51,255 bases of DNA from Acidobacteriota bacterium (GTDB lineage: Bacteria > Acidobacteriota > Holophagae > Acanthopleuribacterales > Acanthopleuribacteraceae). The stretch's first letter is position 1. The number at the start of each line of letters is the position of its first letter. This document shows, in pieces, positions 1 through 7,112 of this stretch. The stretch lies in NCBI GenBank assembly GCA_020439745.1, contig JAGQSC010000052.1, positions 1 through 51,255 on the forward strand, in the 5' to 3' direction. The notes beneath the pieces are model-generated. The model was not told the DNA's origin and searched no databases. It was given only the letters and a program-made list of their open reading frames with translations. A program made the translations under genes and the position numbers.

Positions 1-102
1 GAACGCCTTGAGACGATCACCTTCCTCAGAGAGTGTTTCTATGGCGATCAAGCAACTACCGGACGACTTTCGCGAGTTTATCGAATCATTAAACGAGAAT
101 AG
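1..102 (+). CDS. C-terminal end of a small unknown protein (5' end outside window)
   Basis: The first forward frame is open from the window edge to a TAG at 100-102 and encodes 33 residues, beginning ERLETITFLREC and ending VYRIIKRE. The residue pattern looks like genuine protein (amphipathic, Arg/Glu-rich, with FYGDQATTGRLSRVYRI). It resembles, from memory only, the C-terminus of small proteins encoded just upstream of nucleotidyltransferase genes. It overlaps the following nucleotidyltransferase remnant by about 60 bases in another frame. Function unknown. Confidence is limited because only the tail is visible and no search could be run. Confidence 0.4.
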   Translation, partial: ERLETITFLRECFYGDQATTGRLSRVYRIIKRE

Positions 103-131
103 GATACTTGTTAATCGGCGGTTGGGCATAG
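41..131 (+). pseudogene. Frameshifted, truncated N-terminus of a nucleotidyltransferase-fold protein
   Basis: ATG at 41 opens a frame reading MAIKQLPDDFREFIESLNEN, the typical opening of a family of small nucleotidyltransferase-fold proteins (DUF6036/MNT-like), which normally continues into a hydrophobic strand and a GG motif. That continuation is present but in a different frame: codons from 105 read YLLIGGWA and then hit a TAG at 129-131. The two halves are therefore separated by a net frameshift near 101-105, and the catalytic Asp-x-Asp part is absent. The sequence then runs into the antisense of the next gene. I read this as a decayed gene whose remainder was lost. A sequencing error could explain the frameshift but not the missing catalytic part. 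Confidence 0.6.
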
Positions 132-171
132 GAAGGAACTTTTATGGTGCTGGAAATATCTTGTTCGTTCA

Positions 172-513
172 TCAAACCGGTTCTAGCCATTCAGCGGCGT
201 GGAAAAGCGGTAAGCCAATCCCAACCGACATCATGGCCAACAGCATCAGCGCAATCAATCCCCAGGGCACGAGAATCCAAAGAAATACCCGCCGCGGTCT
301 GATCGTCCAAACCCACAGCGTGATGAAAAAGGCGTACACGATGATCCAGAAAATCCAACCTTGTTGTACAAGCTGGGTCAAAGCTGGAAGTCGGCGTCCA
401 ACATCACGTAGCTGTACACCGATGGCCGGCACAAAGATAACGGAATAACAAAGTAGAAAAGTTGTCCAAAGTGCCAGAATCGCTGTTATGAATCGGACGG
501 ACCGTTTGATCAA
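172..513 (-). CDS. Small three-helix membrane protein, unknown function
   Basis: This 113-residue protein starts with TTG (511-513), preceded by a reasonable Shine-Dalgarno (AGAGGTG on the minus strand). It has three predicted membrane segments at about residues 8-28, 53-71 and 75-101. Short charged loops lie between them, including a basic RPRR stretch before the third helix, which suggests the usual positive-inside orientation. I recognise no family. It lies downstream of the surface-sugar operon on the same strand, with a 73-base gap, and could be a late member of that transcript. The forward frame across it carries no recognisable motif beyond the nucleotidyltransferase remnant. Confidence 0.6.
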   Translation of the reverse strand: MIKRSVRFITAILALWTTFLLCYSVIFVPAIGVQLRDVGRRLPALTQLVQQGWIFWIIVYAFFITLWVWTIRPRRVFLWILVPWGLIALMLLAMMSVGIGLPLFHAAEWLEPV

Positions 514-586
514 GCAACACCTCTAGCCCTCAATCTCCAGGGCCATGTGATATTCCTGGAAAATAGCACCAATGCCGCAATGCGGT

Positions 587-2812
587 TCAGTGTTTCTTGC
601 GGCGGCGGCGTCTTTTCTTGATAGGATCGCTGGGTGGAATGTCGGCCGCCAGGGGCCCTGGATCATCGTTAATCTCAGCGACTGGCGCGCCAGTGTCCTG
701 TAGACCAGATGGAATTGGATTCGGATTCACGGGAGTTCTTCTCGAGCGGATGGCGATTAGCAGACCTATCGCCATCAGCCACAGCAGGGCGAAAGTGAGC
801 GACACATAGCTGGCTTGACGTAGGTAGGGTGTGCGAAAGGTCAAATTGAATTGGTAGTTACCGGCGGGCAGGCGCCAGCTCCTCAGTGCCTTTAAGACCC
901 GTTCCGGCTCGACCGTGATGTTCTCGCCAACGGGGTTTTCGATTTCACCGGTCCAACCTTCAAAGAAGATCTCGTTCTCCAGTAGAACCATGGCCTGGTT
1001 AAGGTTCACCTTGTAACTAATACGATTGGTTCCGTACAAAATGGGTTCAACGAACCCGCGATAATCGGCGGGTTGATCAATGACAGTTCGCAATTCGGTA
1101 CCCACGGGCACGACAATCGGATGCAAAGGTTGTTGCATGTATTTCTTGATCTGAGGATCTGCCATGATCTTCACGTAGTTGGTCATTTTCTGGCCGCAAC
1201 TGTAGTCATGCATCTGATACTCGCCTGTCAGGTAACCGCGGATGGAGACCAGCAAGGGTTGGATGGTGTCATCTCTCCCAGGTCGCGAGGCTTTTGGTTC
1301 CGTCAACACAGATGCCAACGAATCGCCCAGTTGCGTGACAGGAAAGCCCAGGGAATCATGGTAATGGGCCGAGAGGTTCCGGTAGAACCACGTCCTAAGT
1401 TCCGGCTGAAGGATACGCGTGGCGTCCAGAGGTACCAAGGTGACAAGCGCCGTGACAAGCGCAACAATACGCCACCTGGCAGCGGTCAGGCGGATGATTA
1501 CCAGCACAAAATCGGTGGCCAACAAGACGTAGATCAAGGCGATGGCTTTGATGTTGTAGGCCTTGTACATATGTTGTGCCGCGTAGATCACCAGAGCGTT
1601 GACCACGATGAGTTTGACGAAAAAAGGCAGGTATCTGATTCGATCGAGACGAGCCAATTGCTCCAGCGAAAACATGCCAATCATGATGGCTGTGATGGCA
1701 ATGGCGATGCGGAAATCGGATGCGGGAAAACGAGAAAGTGAAAGCACAGGAATTAAAGCCGTCACCCATTTGAATAAAAAGGTACCACTGATCATTAATC
1801 CCGAAATGATGCCAGTGACTAGTAACGGCCAATGGCGTTTCAATGTGTGCATGTCCATCAAAAACAGGCCAACGACAGCCGGCACACCCACAAAACCTGA
1901 ACACATGGATACGTCCAGTTTCAGGTGTGGCAGAGAATAGTTTGTGAACAGGGTGAAGAAATATCTCGGCTGCCAGAAGGACATTTCGTTGAATGGTATA
2001 TAGCTGCGAACCAGTTCATGTCTCATGGCAAATGGAGTGATCAGAAACGCTGCAGCCATGCCCACACCGATGGCCGCCAGAATTCCCACCAAAATTGCAA
2101 GTCGGACATGTGCCCAATCTTGCCAAAACTTGACAGACACCAATTGGAAGAACCAATAGAGCGCTGCCAAGAATAAATTGGCCATCATGCCGCCCGGATA
2201 GGATGCCGTAATAAATCCGTAAACGATCACGGGTATCAGAGCCAGATCCACACGACTGGGTTTGCGGACGAAGGTGAAGGCTGCAAAGAGGTAAGGTGCC
2301 CATGCATACATGCGGATGATGTCAACGTGCTGGGCATTGCTGTAGAAGCCGCCGAAAAACAAAAAAGCCAGACCGCACAAGAACGCGGCAGATTTTGAGG
2401 CTCCCCGTTTTGCGGCTAGGTAGACCATGCCGAACATGCCGAATAATACGTGGAGGCATTGGGTAACGATGGCAGTCTTCATGGTGTAGGTGAAGTCGCA
2501 AGCTGCTAGCAGCCAATTCACGGGGTAGAAGAGACCTGATTGAACGTTCATGGGTAGGGGATAACCCATGGCTTGAAACGGGACCCATTGCGGGAACTCG
2601 CCTGATTTCAGCGATTCTATGACGTAGAACGTGGATGCGTGGTACCCCAACATGAAATCCCATGGGAAACCGACATCTTCGAGCAAATGATCGCCAAATA
2701 CCAGGAACCAGGCCAGCACCAATCCCACCGGCGTGGCCAGCACAGAGACCCAACGCCATAACTTGGATGAGGATTTCACCGAATGTAAGAGCGCGGTGAG
2801 TTTAGGGCTCAT
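587..2812 (-). CDS. YfhO-like polytopic membrane protein (putative lipid-linked sugar transferase)
   Basis: About 741 residues if translation starts at the ATG at 2810-2812. That ATG overlaps the stop of the upstream gene by 11 bases, whereas the longer frame would run deep into it. The protein has many hydrophobic segments. The first is at about residues 21-39, followed by an extracytoplasmic loop with P-W-x-P-F-x-x-x-G-Y-P and FYPVNWLL, the pattern typical of YfhO/GT-C-like membrane proteins. A long C-terminal extracytoplasmic domain carries RSWRLPAGNYQFNLTFRTP, also characteristic of YfhO, then a final membrane helix. YfhO-type proteins are linked to glycosylation of cell-wall polymers using lipid-linked sugars. 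The context supports transfer of the sugar made by the neighbouring genes. The cytoplasmic tail ends in an unusually basic run (KKRRRRRKKH). Confidence 0.75.
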   Translation of the reverse strand: MSPKLTALLHSVKSSSKLWRWVSVLATPVGLVLAWFLVFGDHLLEDVGFPWDFMLGYHASTFYVIESLKSGEFPQWVPFQAMGYPLPMNVQSGLFYPVNWLLAACDFTYTMKTAIVTQCLHVLFGMFGMVYLAAKRGASKSAAFLCGLAFLFFGGFYSNAQHVDIIRMYAWAPYLFAAFTFVRKPSRVDLALIPVIVYGFITASYPGGMMANLFLAALYWFFQLVSVKFWQDWAHVRLAILVGILAAIGVGMAAAFLITPFAMRHELVRSYIPFNEMSFWQPRYFFTLFTNYSLPHLKLDVSMCSGFVGVPAVVGLFLMDMHTLKRHWPLLVTGIISGLMISGTFLFKWVTALIPVLSLSRFPASDFRIAIAITAIMIGMFSLEQLARLDRIRYLPFFVKLIVVNALVIYAAQHMYKAYNIKAIALIYVLLATDFVLVIIRLTAARWRIVALVTALVTLVPLDATRILQPELRTWFYRNLSAHYHDSLGFPVTQLGDSLASVLTEPKASRPGRDDTIQPLLVSIRGYLTGEYQMHDYSCGQKMTNYVKIMADPQIKKYMQQPLHPIVVPVGTELRTVIDQPADYRGFVEPILYGTNRISYKVNLNQAMVLLENEIFFEGWTGEIENPVGENITVEPERVLKALRSWRLPAGNYQFNLTFRTPYLRQASYVSLTFALLWLMAIGLLIAIRSRRTPVNPNPIPSGLQDTGAPVAEINDDPGPLAADIPPSDPIKKRRRRRKKH

Positions 2813-3743
2813 GGGCGCGCTTGGCACGGGCGAACGTATCGTAGTCGCGTATATAGTCGGCCGCGTCGTAGGATTCAGACGCCAATACCAGTAGACAGGC
2901 GTCCTCGCTGAACTTGTATTGCTGTGCCCAAACCATAGCTGGTACGTGTAGTCCAATGGAGGGCGAATCGAGCAAAAACTCCTCCCGATTCACAGCATCG
3001 TCGACGACAATCGAAACCGATCCGTGCGTGCATATGAGGAATTGGTGGCAAGCATAGTGGGCATGTTCGCCACGTACTTTCGCGCTGGGAACGCCGTACA
3101 CTTGAAACATGCGTTTGGGAAGAAAGGGGAGGTCCTTTTCAAATTCTATGGCGCTGAGGTCACCACGCATGTCTGTATGTTGGCGGAAGTGATTGAGAAA
3201 GACCCCTGTCACAATGGATTCAAGGCGAGCTTCACCGTCCATGTCCAGTTGATGTGTCCTCGCTCTGGATTTCTTCGAATTGACGTAGCCCACGATGGTG
3301 GCAGGATTACCGACGACCACGGCATAGGGTGGCACCGATTTGGTGACCACCGCGCCCGCACCCACCATGGCGTGTTGGCCAACTTCAATCCCAGGCAACA
3401 CGACGGCACCCGCACCGATGGATGCGTTGTTCCGAATAAGAGTGATAAGTGGCTGATCCAAATACTGTTTGCTGCGTGGCATCTTGTCATTGGTAAACGT
3501 GGCGTTGGGGCCAATGAACACATCGTCCTCTACGCGCAGGCCGTCCCATAGCTGAACGCCACATTTCACGGTGACTCGGTTCCCTAGCACCACATCGTTT
3601 TCTATGAACACATGGTCACATATGTTGCAATCGCTTCCGATCCGAGCCTTGGGAAGCACGTGAGCAAAGGCCCAAATGCGTGTGCCGGCACCTACATGCG
3701 TCGACTCGCAGAGCCCCTGATCATGCACAAAATAGTCAGTCAT
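2802..3743 (-). CDS. Bifunctional sugar N-acetyltransferase / dTDP-4-keto-6-deoxyhexose 3,4-ketoisomerase (WxcM-like)
   Basis: Start ATG at 3741-3743 overlaps the stop of the glycosyltransferase gene by 8 bases, giving 313 residues. Residues 1-155 form a left-handed beta-helix of hexapeptide repeats (GAGTRIWAF, IGAGAVVLPGIEVG, MVGAGAVVTKSVPP, VVVGNPA), as in the FdtC/QdtC and WxcM N-terminal acetyltransferases. After a linker, residues 179-313 form a cupin matching FdtA/QdtA/WxcM ketoisomerases, with the signature RGEHAHYACHQFLI. The two activities act on either side of the aminotransferase encoded upstream: isomerisation of dTDP-4-keto-6-deoxyglucose to the 3-keto sugar, then acetylation of the 3-amino product. 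Such fusions are known in WxcM-type proteins. Whether the product is the galacto (Fuc3NAc) or gluco (Qui3NAc) form cannot be told from sequence. Confidence 0.85.
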   Translation of the reverse strand: MTDYFVHDQGLCESTHVGAGTRIWAFAHVLPKARIGSDCNICDHVFIENDVVLGNRVTVKCGVQLWDGLRVEDDVFIGPNATFTNDKMPRSKQYLDQPLITLIRNNASIGAGAVVLPGIEVGQHAMVGAGAVVTKSVPPYAVVVGNPATIVGYVNSKKSRARTHQLDMDGEARLESIVTGVFLNHFRQHTDMRGDLSAIEFEKDLPFLPKRMFQVYGVPSAKVRGEHAHYACHQFLICTHGSVSIVVDDAVNREEFLLDSPSIGLHVPAMVWAQQYKFSEDACLLVLASESYDAADYIRDYDTFARAKRAHEP

Positions 3744-4680
3744 GGGTCTCGGGATCCTCCGGGTATTGCGCAATTGATTGGATAACGGTGTGTGGGCGTG
3801 CCTTCGTGTTCTCAAACGCCCGCCATACATAATGACCCACAATACCAAAACCTAGAGAATTAATGCCGGCAAACATGGATACGACAATAATGATGGTTGT
3901 GTATCCCGGGACTTGGATCTGTCCAGACAATTTGGCAACCAGCACAAGGAGCGCAAAAAACAGTGCAATCAGAAATCCTAAACAGCCGATGAACAACAGG
4001 AACTTAATGGGTAAATCTGAAAACGCAAAGAAGCTATCTGATAGGTACCGTATCTTCTTGCGCAATGTCCATGCGCTTTTTCCGCTGGACCTCACTTGTC
4101 GGTCGTAGGGAATACAAAGGCGCCTGAATCCCAGCCAGAACAGTTGACCGATCAGTGAACTGTGCGATTCGTTCAGTTGCAGCAGATGGTCGCGAAATTG
4201 TTGGTTACACCCAAAAACATCCACGCCGCCCGGGGGTACTTCGGGCTGGATCAATCGTCGATACAGGCTCCAGAAAATCCCACTACTCCATCTTGAGGTG
4301 AGTGGATCACTGCGCGTGATGCGGGTGCCAATGACCACATCGCATGCATCACTCTGTAAGGCGTCGAAAAACTTGACGATGAGATCAGGTGGCTCCTGAC
4401 AGTCGGCTGCCATGACCGCGAAATAGGGTCCCATGGCCTGATCCAGACCGGCCTTGATGGCAGCAAAGGAACCAAAGTTACGCGACAACTGGACGATCTT
4501 TCCCCTCAATCCGTGTTTTTTGATCTCGATTTCAATCAGTGCGCCCGACTCATCGGGACTGCCGTCAATAACAAAAACCAGCTCGAGATCAGCAATTGAG
4601 GCGTGAATGATCTGGATCTGCTTGAACAGGGCGGAGATCGTCGACTCGTTCTTGTATACAGGGATGATTAGTGAATTCAT
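3736..4680 (-). CDS. GT2-family glycosyltransferase with two C-terminal membrane helices (GtrB/DPM1-like)
   Basis: 314 residues. The N-terminal GT-A fold opens [18 protein letters not shown] and carries the nucleotide-sugar motifs [12 protein letters not shown] and [12 protein letters not shown] (the D-x-Q-x-P form seen in undecaprenyl-phosphate glycosyltransferases of the GtrB/ArnC type). Two hydrophobic hairpin helices lie at about residues 230-255 and 262-285, again as in GtrB/ArnC. Such enzymes move a sugar from a nucleotide donor to undecaprenyl phosphate on the cytoplasmic face. The start overlaps the aminotransferase stop by 4 bases (ATGA), so the two are probably translationally coupled. 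Together with the YfhO-like protein it would form a two-step route: charging the lipid carrier, then transfer outside. Confidence 0.85.
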   Translation of the reverse strand: MNSLIIPVYKNESTISALFKQIQIIHASIADLELVFVIDGSPDESGALIEIEIKKHGLRGKIVQLSRNFGSFAAIKAGLDQAMGPYFAVMAADCQEPPDLIVKFFDALQSDACDVVIGTRITRSDPLTSRWSSGIFWSLYRRLIQPEVPPGGVDVFGCNQQFRDHLLQLNESHSSLIGQLFWLGFRRLCIPYDRQVRSSGKSAWTLRKKIRYLSDSFFAFSDLPIKFLLFIGCLGFLIALFFALLVLVAKLSGQIQVPGYTTIIIVVSMFAGINSLGFGIVGHYVWRAFENTKARPHTVIQSIAQYPEDPETHD

Positions 4681-5783
4681 GGCGCGGAAAACTCGTTGAC
4701 GTGGTTGGCAACCTCAATGGCATCCTGTTCTGTGTGGATGGTCGAAATGGGAAGGCTGAGCACCGTGTTGTGCAACTCATCTGAAATCGGGTAAGTCCCC
4801 GGGAACACTCCTTTTAGTGCGTTCTGTCGATGGGGTGGGAGGGGGTAATGGATCTCGGTTTTGATCTGGTGTTGGAGCAGGTATTCGCGTAGGTCATCGC
4901 GTCGTTTATGTCGAATGGCAAACACGTGAAACACATCGTGGAATCCTGGCTGGTGAAGCGGCTTGATGACCTGATCTTTGAGATGCTTGAAATAGACGTC
5001 GGCTAACATTCTCTTGTGAGCGTTGATGGCATCTAGATATGCCAGTTTCTGAGACAGGAATGCAGCCTGCAATTCGTCCAAGCGTGAATTGTGGCCCAAA
5101 AGGTCAAATACGTTCTTGGCACTGGAACCATAGTTACGCAGTTGCCAAACCCGGTTTGCCAAAACCGGGTCGTCGGTGACCACAGCGCCGCCATCACCTA
5201 AGGCACCCAAATTCTTCGTAGGGTAAAAGCTGAATCCGGCAATATCTCCAAAGGTCCCGGCCTTTCGGCCGTTGATCGATGCCCCGTGTGCCTGAGCGCA
5301 ATCTTCGATGACTTTGAGCCCATGTTGTCGGGCGATGTGGTTGATGGGCTGCATGTCGCAGCATTTGCCGTACAAGTGCACGGCCATGATGGCGACCGTG
5401 TTGGGGGTGATCTTGGATTCGATTAGATGGGGATCTATGTTGTAGGTTTTGGCATCGGGTTCTACCAAGACCGGCTTCAATCCTGCTCGAATAATGGCAA
5501 GGATACAGGCGTAATAAGCGTTAGATGCCACCAAGACTTCTTTTCCTGAGGGGAAGTTGAAGGCCTGGAGGCCAATGATCAACGCGTCGAGTCCAGATGC
5601 TACACCTACACAGTGTCGGGCGCCGCAATAGGTGGCAAAGGCCTTTTCAAACCGTTCCACTTGTTGTCCAAGAATGAACCAACCACTGTCGGCGACTCGG
5701 GCAAATGCCTGCTCATAAGCTTCGCGAAAGGGTTCATTGAGCCGATTTAGGTTCTCGTACTCGATCAGCCGGGCCTCCCCCAT
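4677..5783 (-). CDS. DegT/DnrJ/EryC1/StrS aminotransferase (FdtB/QdtB-like)
   Basis: 368 residues from the ATG at 5781-5783; a TTG six bases upstream is an alternative start. This is a PLP-dependent sugar aminotransferase. The PLP-binding lysine is probably K190 in [20 protein letters not shown], and the [10 protein letters not shown] motif that contacts the cofactor is present at about 159-168. Length and motifs are typical of the family. Beside an FdtA/QdtA-type ketoisomerase and a hexapeptide acetyltransferase, the likely reaction is 3-transamination of a dTDP-3-keto-6-deoxyhexose using glutamate. First gene of a four-gene operon. No RmlA/RmlB homologues are present, so dTDP-4-keto-6-deoxyglucose must come from elsewhere. 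No clear Shine-Dalgarno is visible. Confidence 0.88.
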   Translation of the reverse strand: MGEARLIEYENLNRLNEPFREAYEQAFARVADSGWFILGQQVERFEKAFATYCGARHCVGVASGLDALIIGLQAFNFPSGKEVLVASNAYYACILAIIRAGLKPVLVEPDAKTYNIDPHLIESKITPNTVAIMAVHLYGKCCDMQPINHIARQHGLKVIEDCAQAHGASINGRKAGTFGDIAGFSFYPTKNLGALGDGGAVVTDDPVLANRVWQLRNYGSSAKNVFDLLGHNSRLDELQAAFLSQKLAYLDAINAHKRMLADVYFKHLKDQVIKPLHQPGFHDVFHVFAIRHKRRDDLREYLLQHQIKTEIHYPLPPHRQNALKGVFPGTYPISDELHNTVLSLPISTIHTEQDAIEVANHVNEFSAP

Positions 5784-5937
5784 GGACAAAGTCAGTCCAA
5801 CCTAGCAGAAGATCAAAGAGCGACGCAAGAATTGTGGCAGGAAAAGCGAAAATCTACTGCTATTCCGCTTGTGTCTTTTTGATGGGAAGCTTTTTGTGAC
5901 GTTGTGGAACCTTGGCATGAACGGGAATCTAATTTAT

Positions 5938-6450
5938 TCATTTCATTTGGATCCAATCTACAAGTTGGGGCCATCCTGGTTTGTGCCCGTGTTTTTTGAT
6001 CAAGTCGGGCCAGAGATGTCGTAGCGATTCAACCTCGACTTCTTCGGGGAACCTTTGTGCATAGGCAATGATGTCGTGTGCATCTGTAACAGATAGGCGC
6101 TCGAGTTTCATTCGTAAATAGAGATCGAAATGCGGCCTATAGACCGTGGATTTCGCGCCCTTTACCAGTGGAACGAGCCAGCCATCAAAAGTTTGTCGAT
6201 GAAGGTAGATATTAGCCGCCTGATTGATCGCTTCGATGGGAATGCCCAATGACTCGGCGATCCCGATTAATCCTGCGGGTGTGAAGAGATCGGCCATATC
6301 GGCGCGACCCAAGTCGATATCGAAGGTGGCTCGGTGGGTTGCGTTGACGGCCAAACCCAGTGAACCGCCCAACAATACCCATTCGCCCGGTTCTTGGTCA
6401 GCCAGTTTCTCGATGACGGCACACACCAGGTCCTTGGTCATCGCTATCAT
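5938..6450 (-). CDS. Nucleotidyltransferase-fold protein, AbiEii/DUF6036-like
   Basis: 170 residues. The signature is near the N-terminus: WVLLGGSLGLAV followed by ATFDIDLGR, i.e. the GG-S and D-x-D elements of the nucleotidyltransferase superfamily. Later segments (FDLYLRMKLERLSVTDAHDI) match the helical region seen in small nucleotidyltransferases of the AbiEii/DUF6036 type, where a Lys-Leu-x-Ala/Glu-Arg then a D-x-x-D-I occur. Members of this group are often toxins or defence proteins, but many are uncharacterised. The gene overlaps its upstream partner by 4 bases (ATGA). The downstream 150 bases to the sugar operon hold nothing I can name. Confidence 0.6.
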   Translation of the reverse strand: MIAMTKDLVCAVIEKLADQEPGEWVLLGGSLGLAVNATHRATFDIDLGRADMADLFTPAGLIGIAESLGIPIEAINQAANIYLHRQTFDGWLVPLVKGAKSTVYRPHFDLYLRMKLERLSVTDAHDIIAYAQRFPEEVEVESLRHLWPDLIKKHGHKPGWPQLVDWIQMK

Positions 6451-6755
6451 GGGTAGGAAGCCAACTGTGCTTTTGCGATTCGGTAAAGCTTGTGGACGCG
6501 GTTGGGCATAGCCGCGATGTCCAAATCAAAGTCGAGTTGGGACCAGACTGGTGGGTAGTGGGTTTTCAAGGCAAGACACATGGCCCAAAATACATCGCGT
6601 TTGCGCTCAAAATCTGGCTGCAGGGGATCTTTGAGGCTGCGATTCGCCTTTTTGAGACACGCCAAAAGCGCATCCCAACTGGGTTTGCCATCCAACTTGA
6701 TCGAAGTCGTGAGTGGTGCGCCCAAATGCGCAAGCGTGTCCCAGCAATCTTGCAT
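6447..6755 (-). CDS. Small unknown protein coupled to the nucleotidyltransferase-like gene
   Basis: 102 residues, start ATG at 6753-6755, stop overlapping the next gene's start (ATGA). Mostly helical by composition, rich in Lys, Leu and Trp (MQDCWDTLAHLG, SWDALLACLKKANRSLKDP, RDVFWAMCLALKTHYPPVWS). I see no HEPN motif (R-x4-6-H) and no DNA-binding helix-turn-helix. In this position it could be the partner (antitoxin-like or adaptor) of the nucleotidyltransferase-like protein. That role is inferred only from the coupling and small size. Confidence 0.5.
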   Translation of the reverse strand: MQDCWDTLAHLGAPLTTSIKLDGKPSWDALLACLKKANRSLKDPLQPDFERKRDVFWAMCLALKTHYPPVWSQLDFDLDIAAMPNRVHKLYRIAKAQLASYP

Positions 6756-7112
6756 GAGGATTATGTTATCAGTATTCAGGTTCCAGCATCCAGCCAGCAG
6801 ATAGATGGAGTACGTCGGTCGGATTGGTTGTAGCTGGATTCGCGAAGCTCACGGCGTGTCGCGCCGCTCGATGGAGGGGTTCGGCTTGGTCGCTTAGGTC
6901 TCAAAGCGGTAGCCCAATCGCTGCGCTCATGTCGTGACCGCACGCCACAGCCTTTGGCCTTTGTTTTGGGCTTAGTGGATTGGATCCTCTTTATTCGATT
7001 TTTGGCGTCATGTTTTCGTAACATTCGCGGTTAACTCAATGACTCTTTGGCGCGGCGTACTATTCTGCGGCCCCAGGGCTGGCTGCTGGCAGCTGGATGC
7101 TGGAATCTGGGC
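6756..7112. repeat. Gene-free stretch bounded by an imperfect inverted repeat
   Basis: No convincing gene lies here. A 20-base sequence at 6781-6800 (ttccagcatccagccagcag) recurs inverted at 7083-7105 with a 3-base insertion (CAG), framing about 280 bases. The interior is GC-rich on the left, with small hairpins such as cggcg...cgccg near 6851-6865, and AT-richer on the right. The one open frame across it (6776-7024, minus) gives an Arg/Ser-rich, low-information translation, so I treat it as spurious. The layout is compatible with a small non-coding mobile or dispersed intergenic element, but copies elsewhere would be needed to prove this. Confidence 0.4.

Noticed and set aside
8-448. Forward open frame of 146 codons at the window start
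   Set aside because: Only its first part (from 41) resembles a protein family; from about 104 on it is antisense of the small membrane protein and has no protein-like pattern.
1073-1741. Forward 222-codon frame inside the YfhO-like gene
   Set aside because: Antisense shadow: His/Gln/Asp-rich low-quality translation with no motif, while the minus frame shows clear YfhO features throughout.
6776-7024. 82-codon minus frame in the repeat-like intergenic region
   Set aside because: Arg/Ser/Pro-rich translation with no ribosome-binding site and typical of GC-rich repeats; treated as non-coding.
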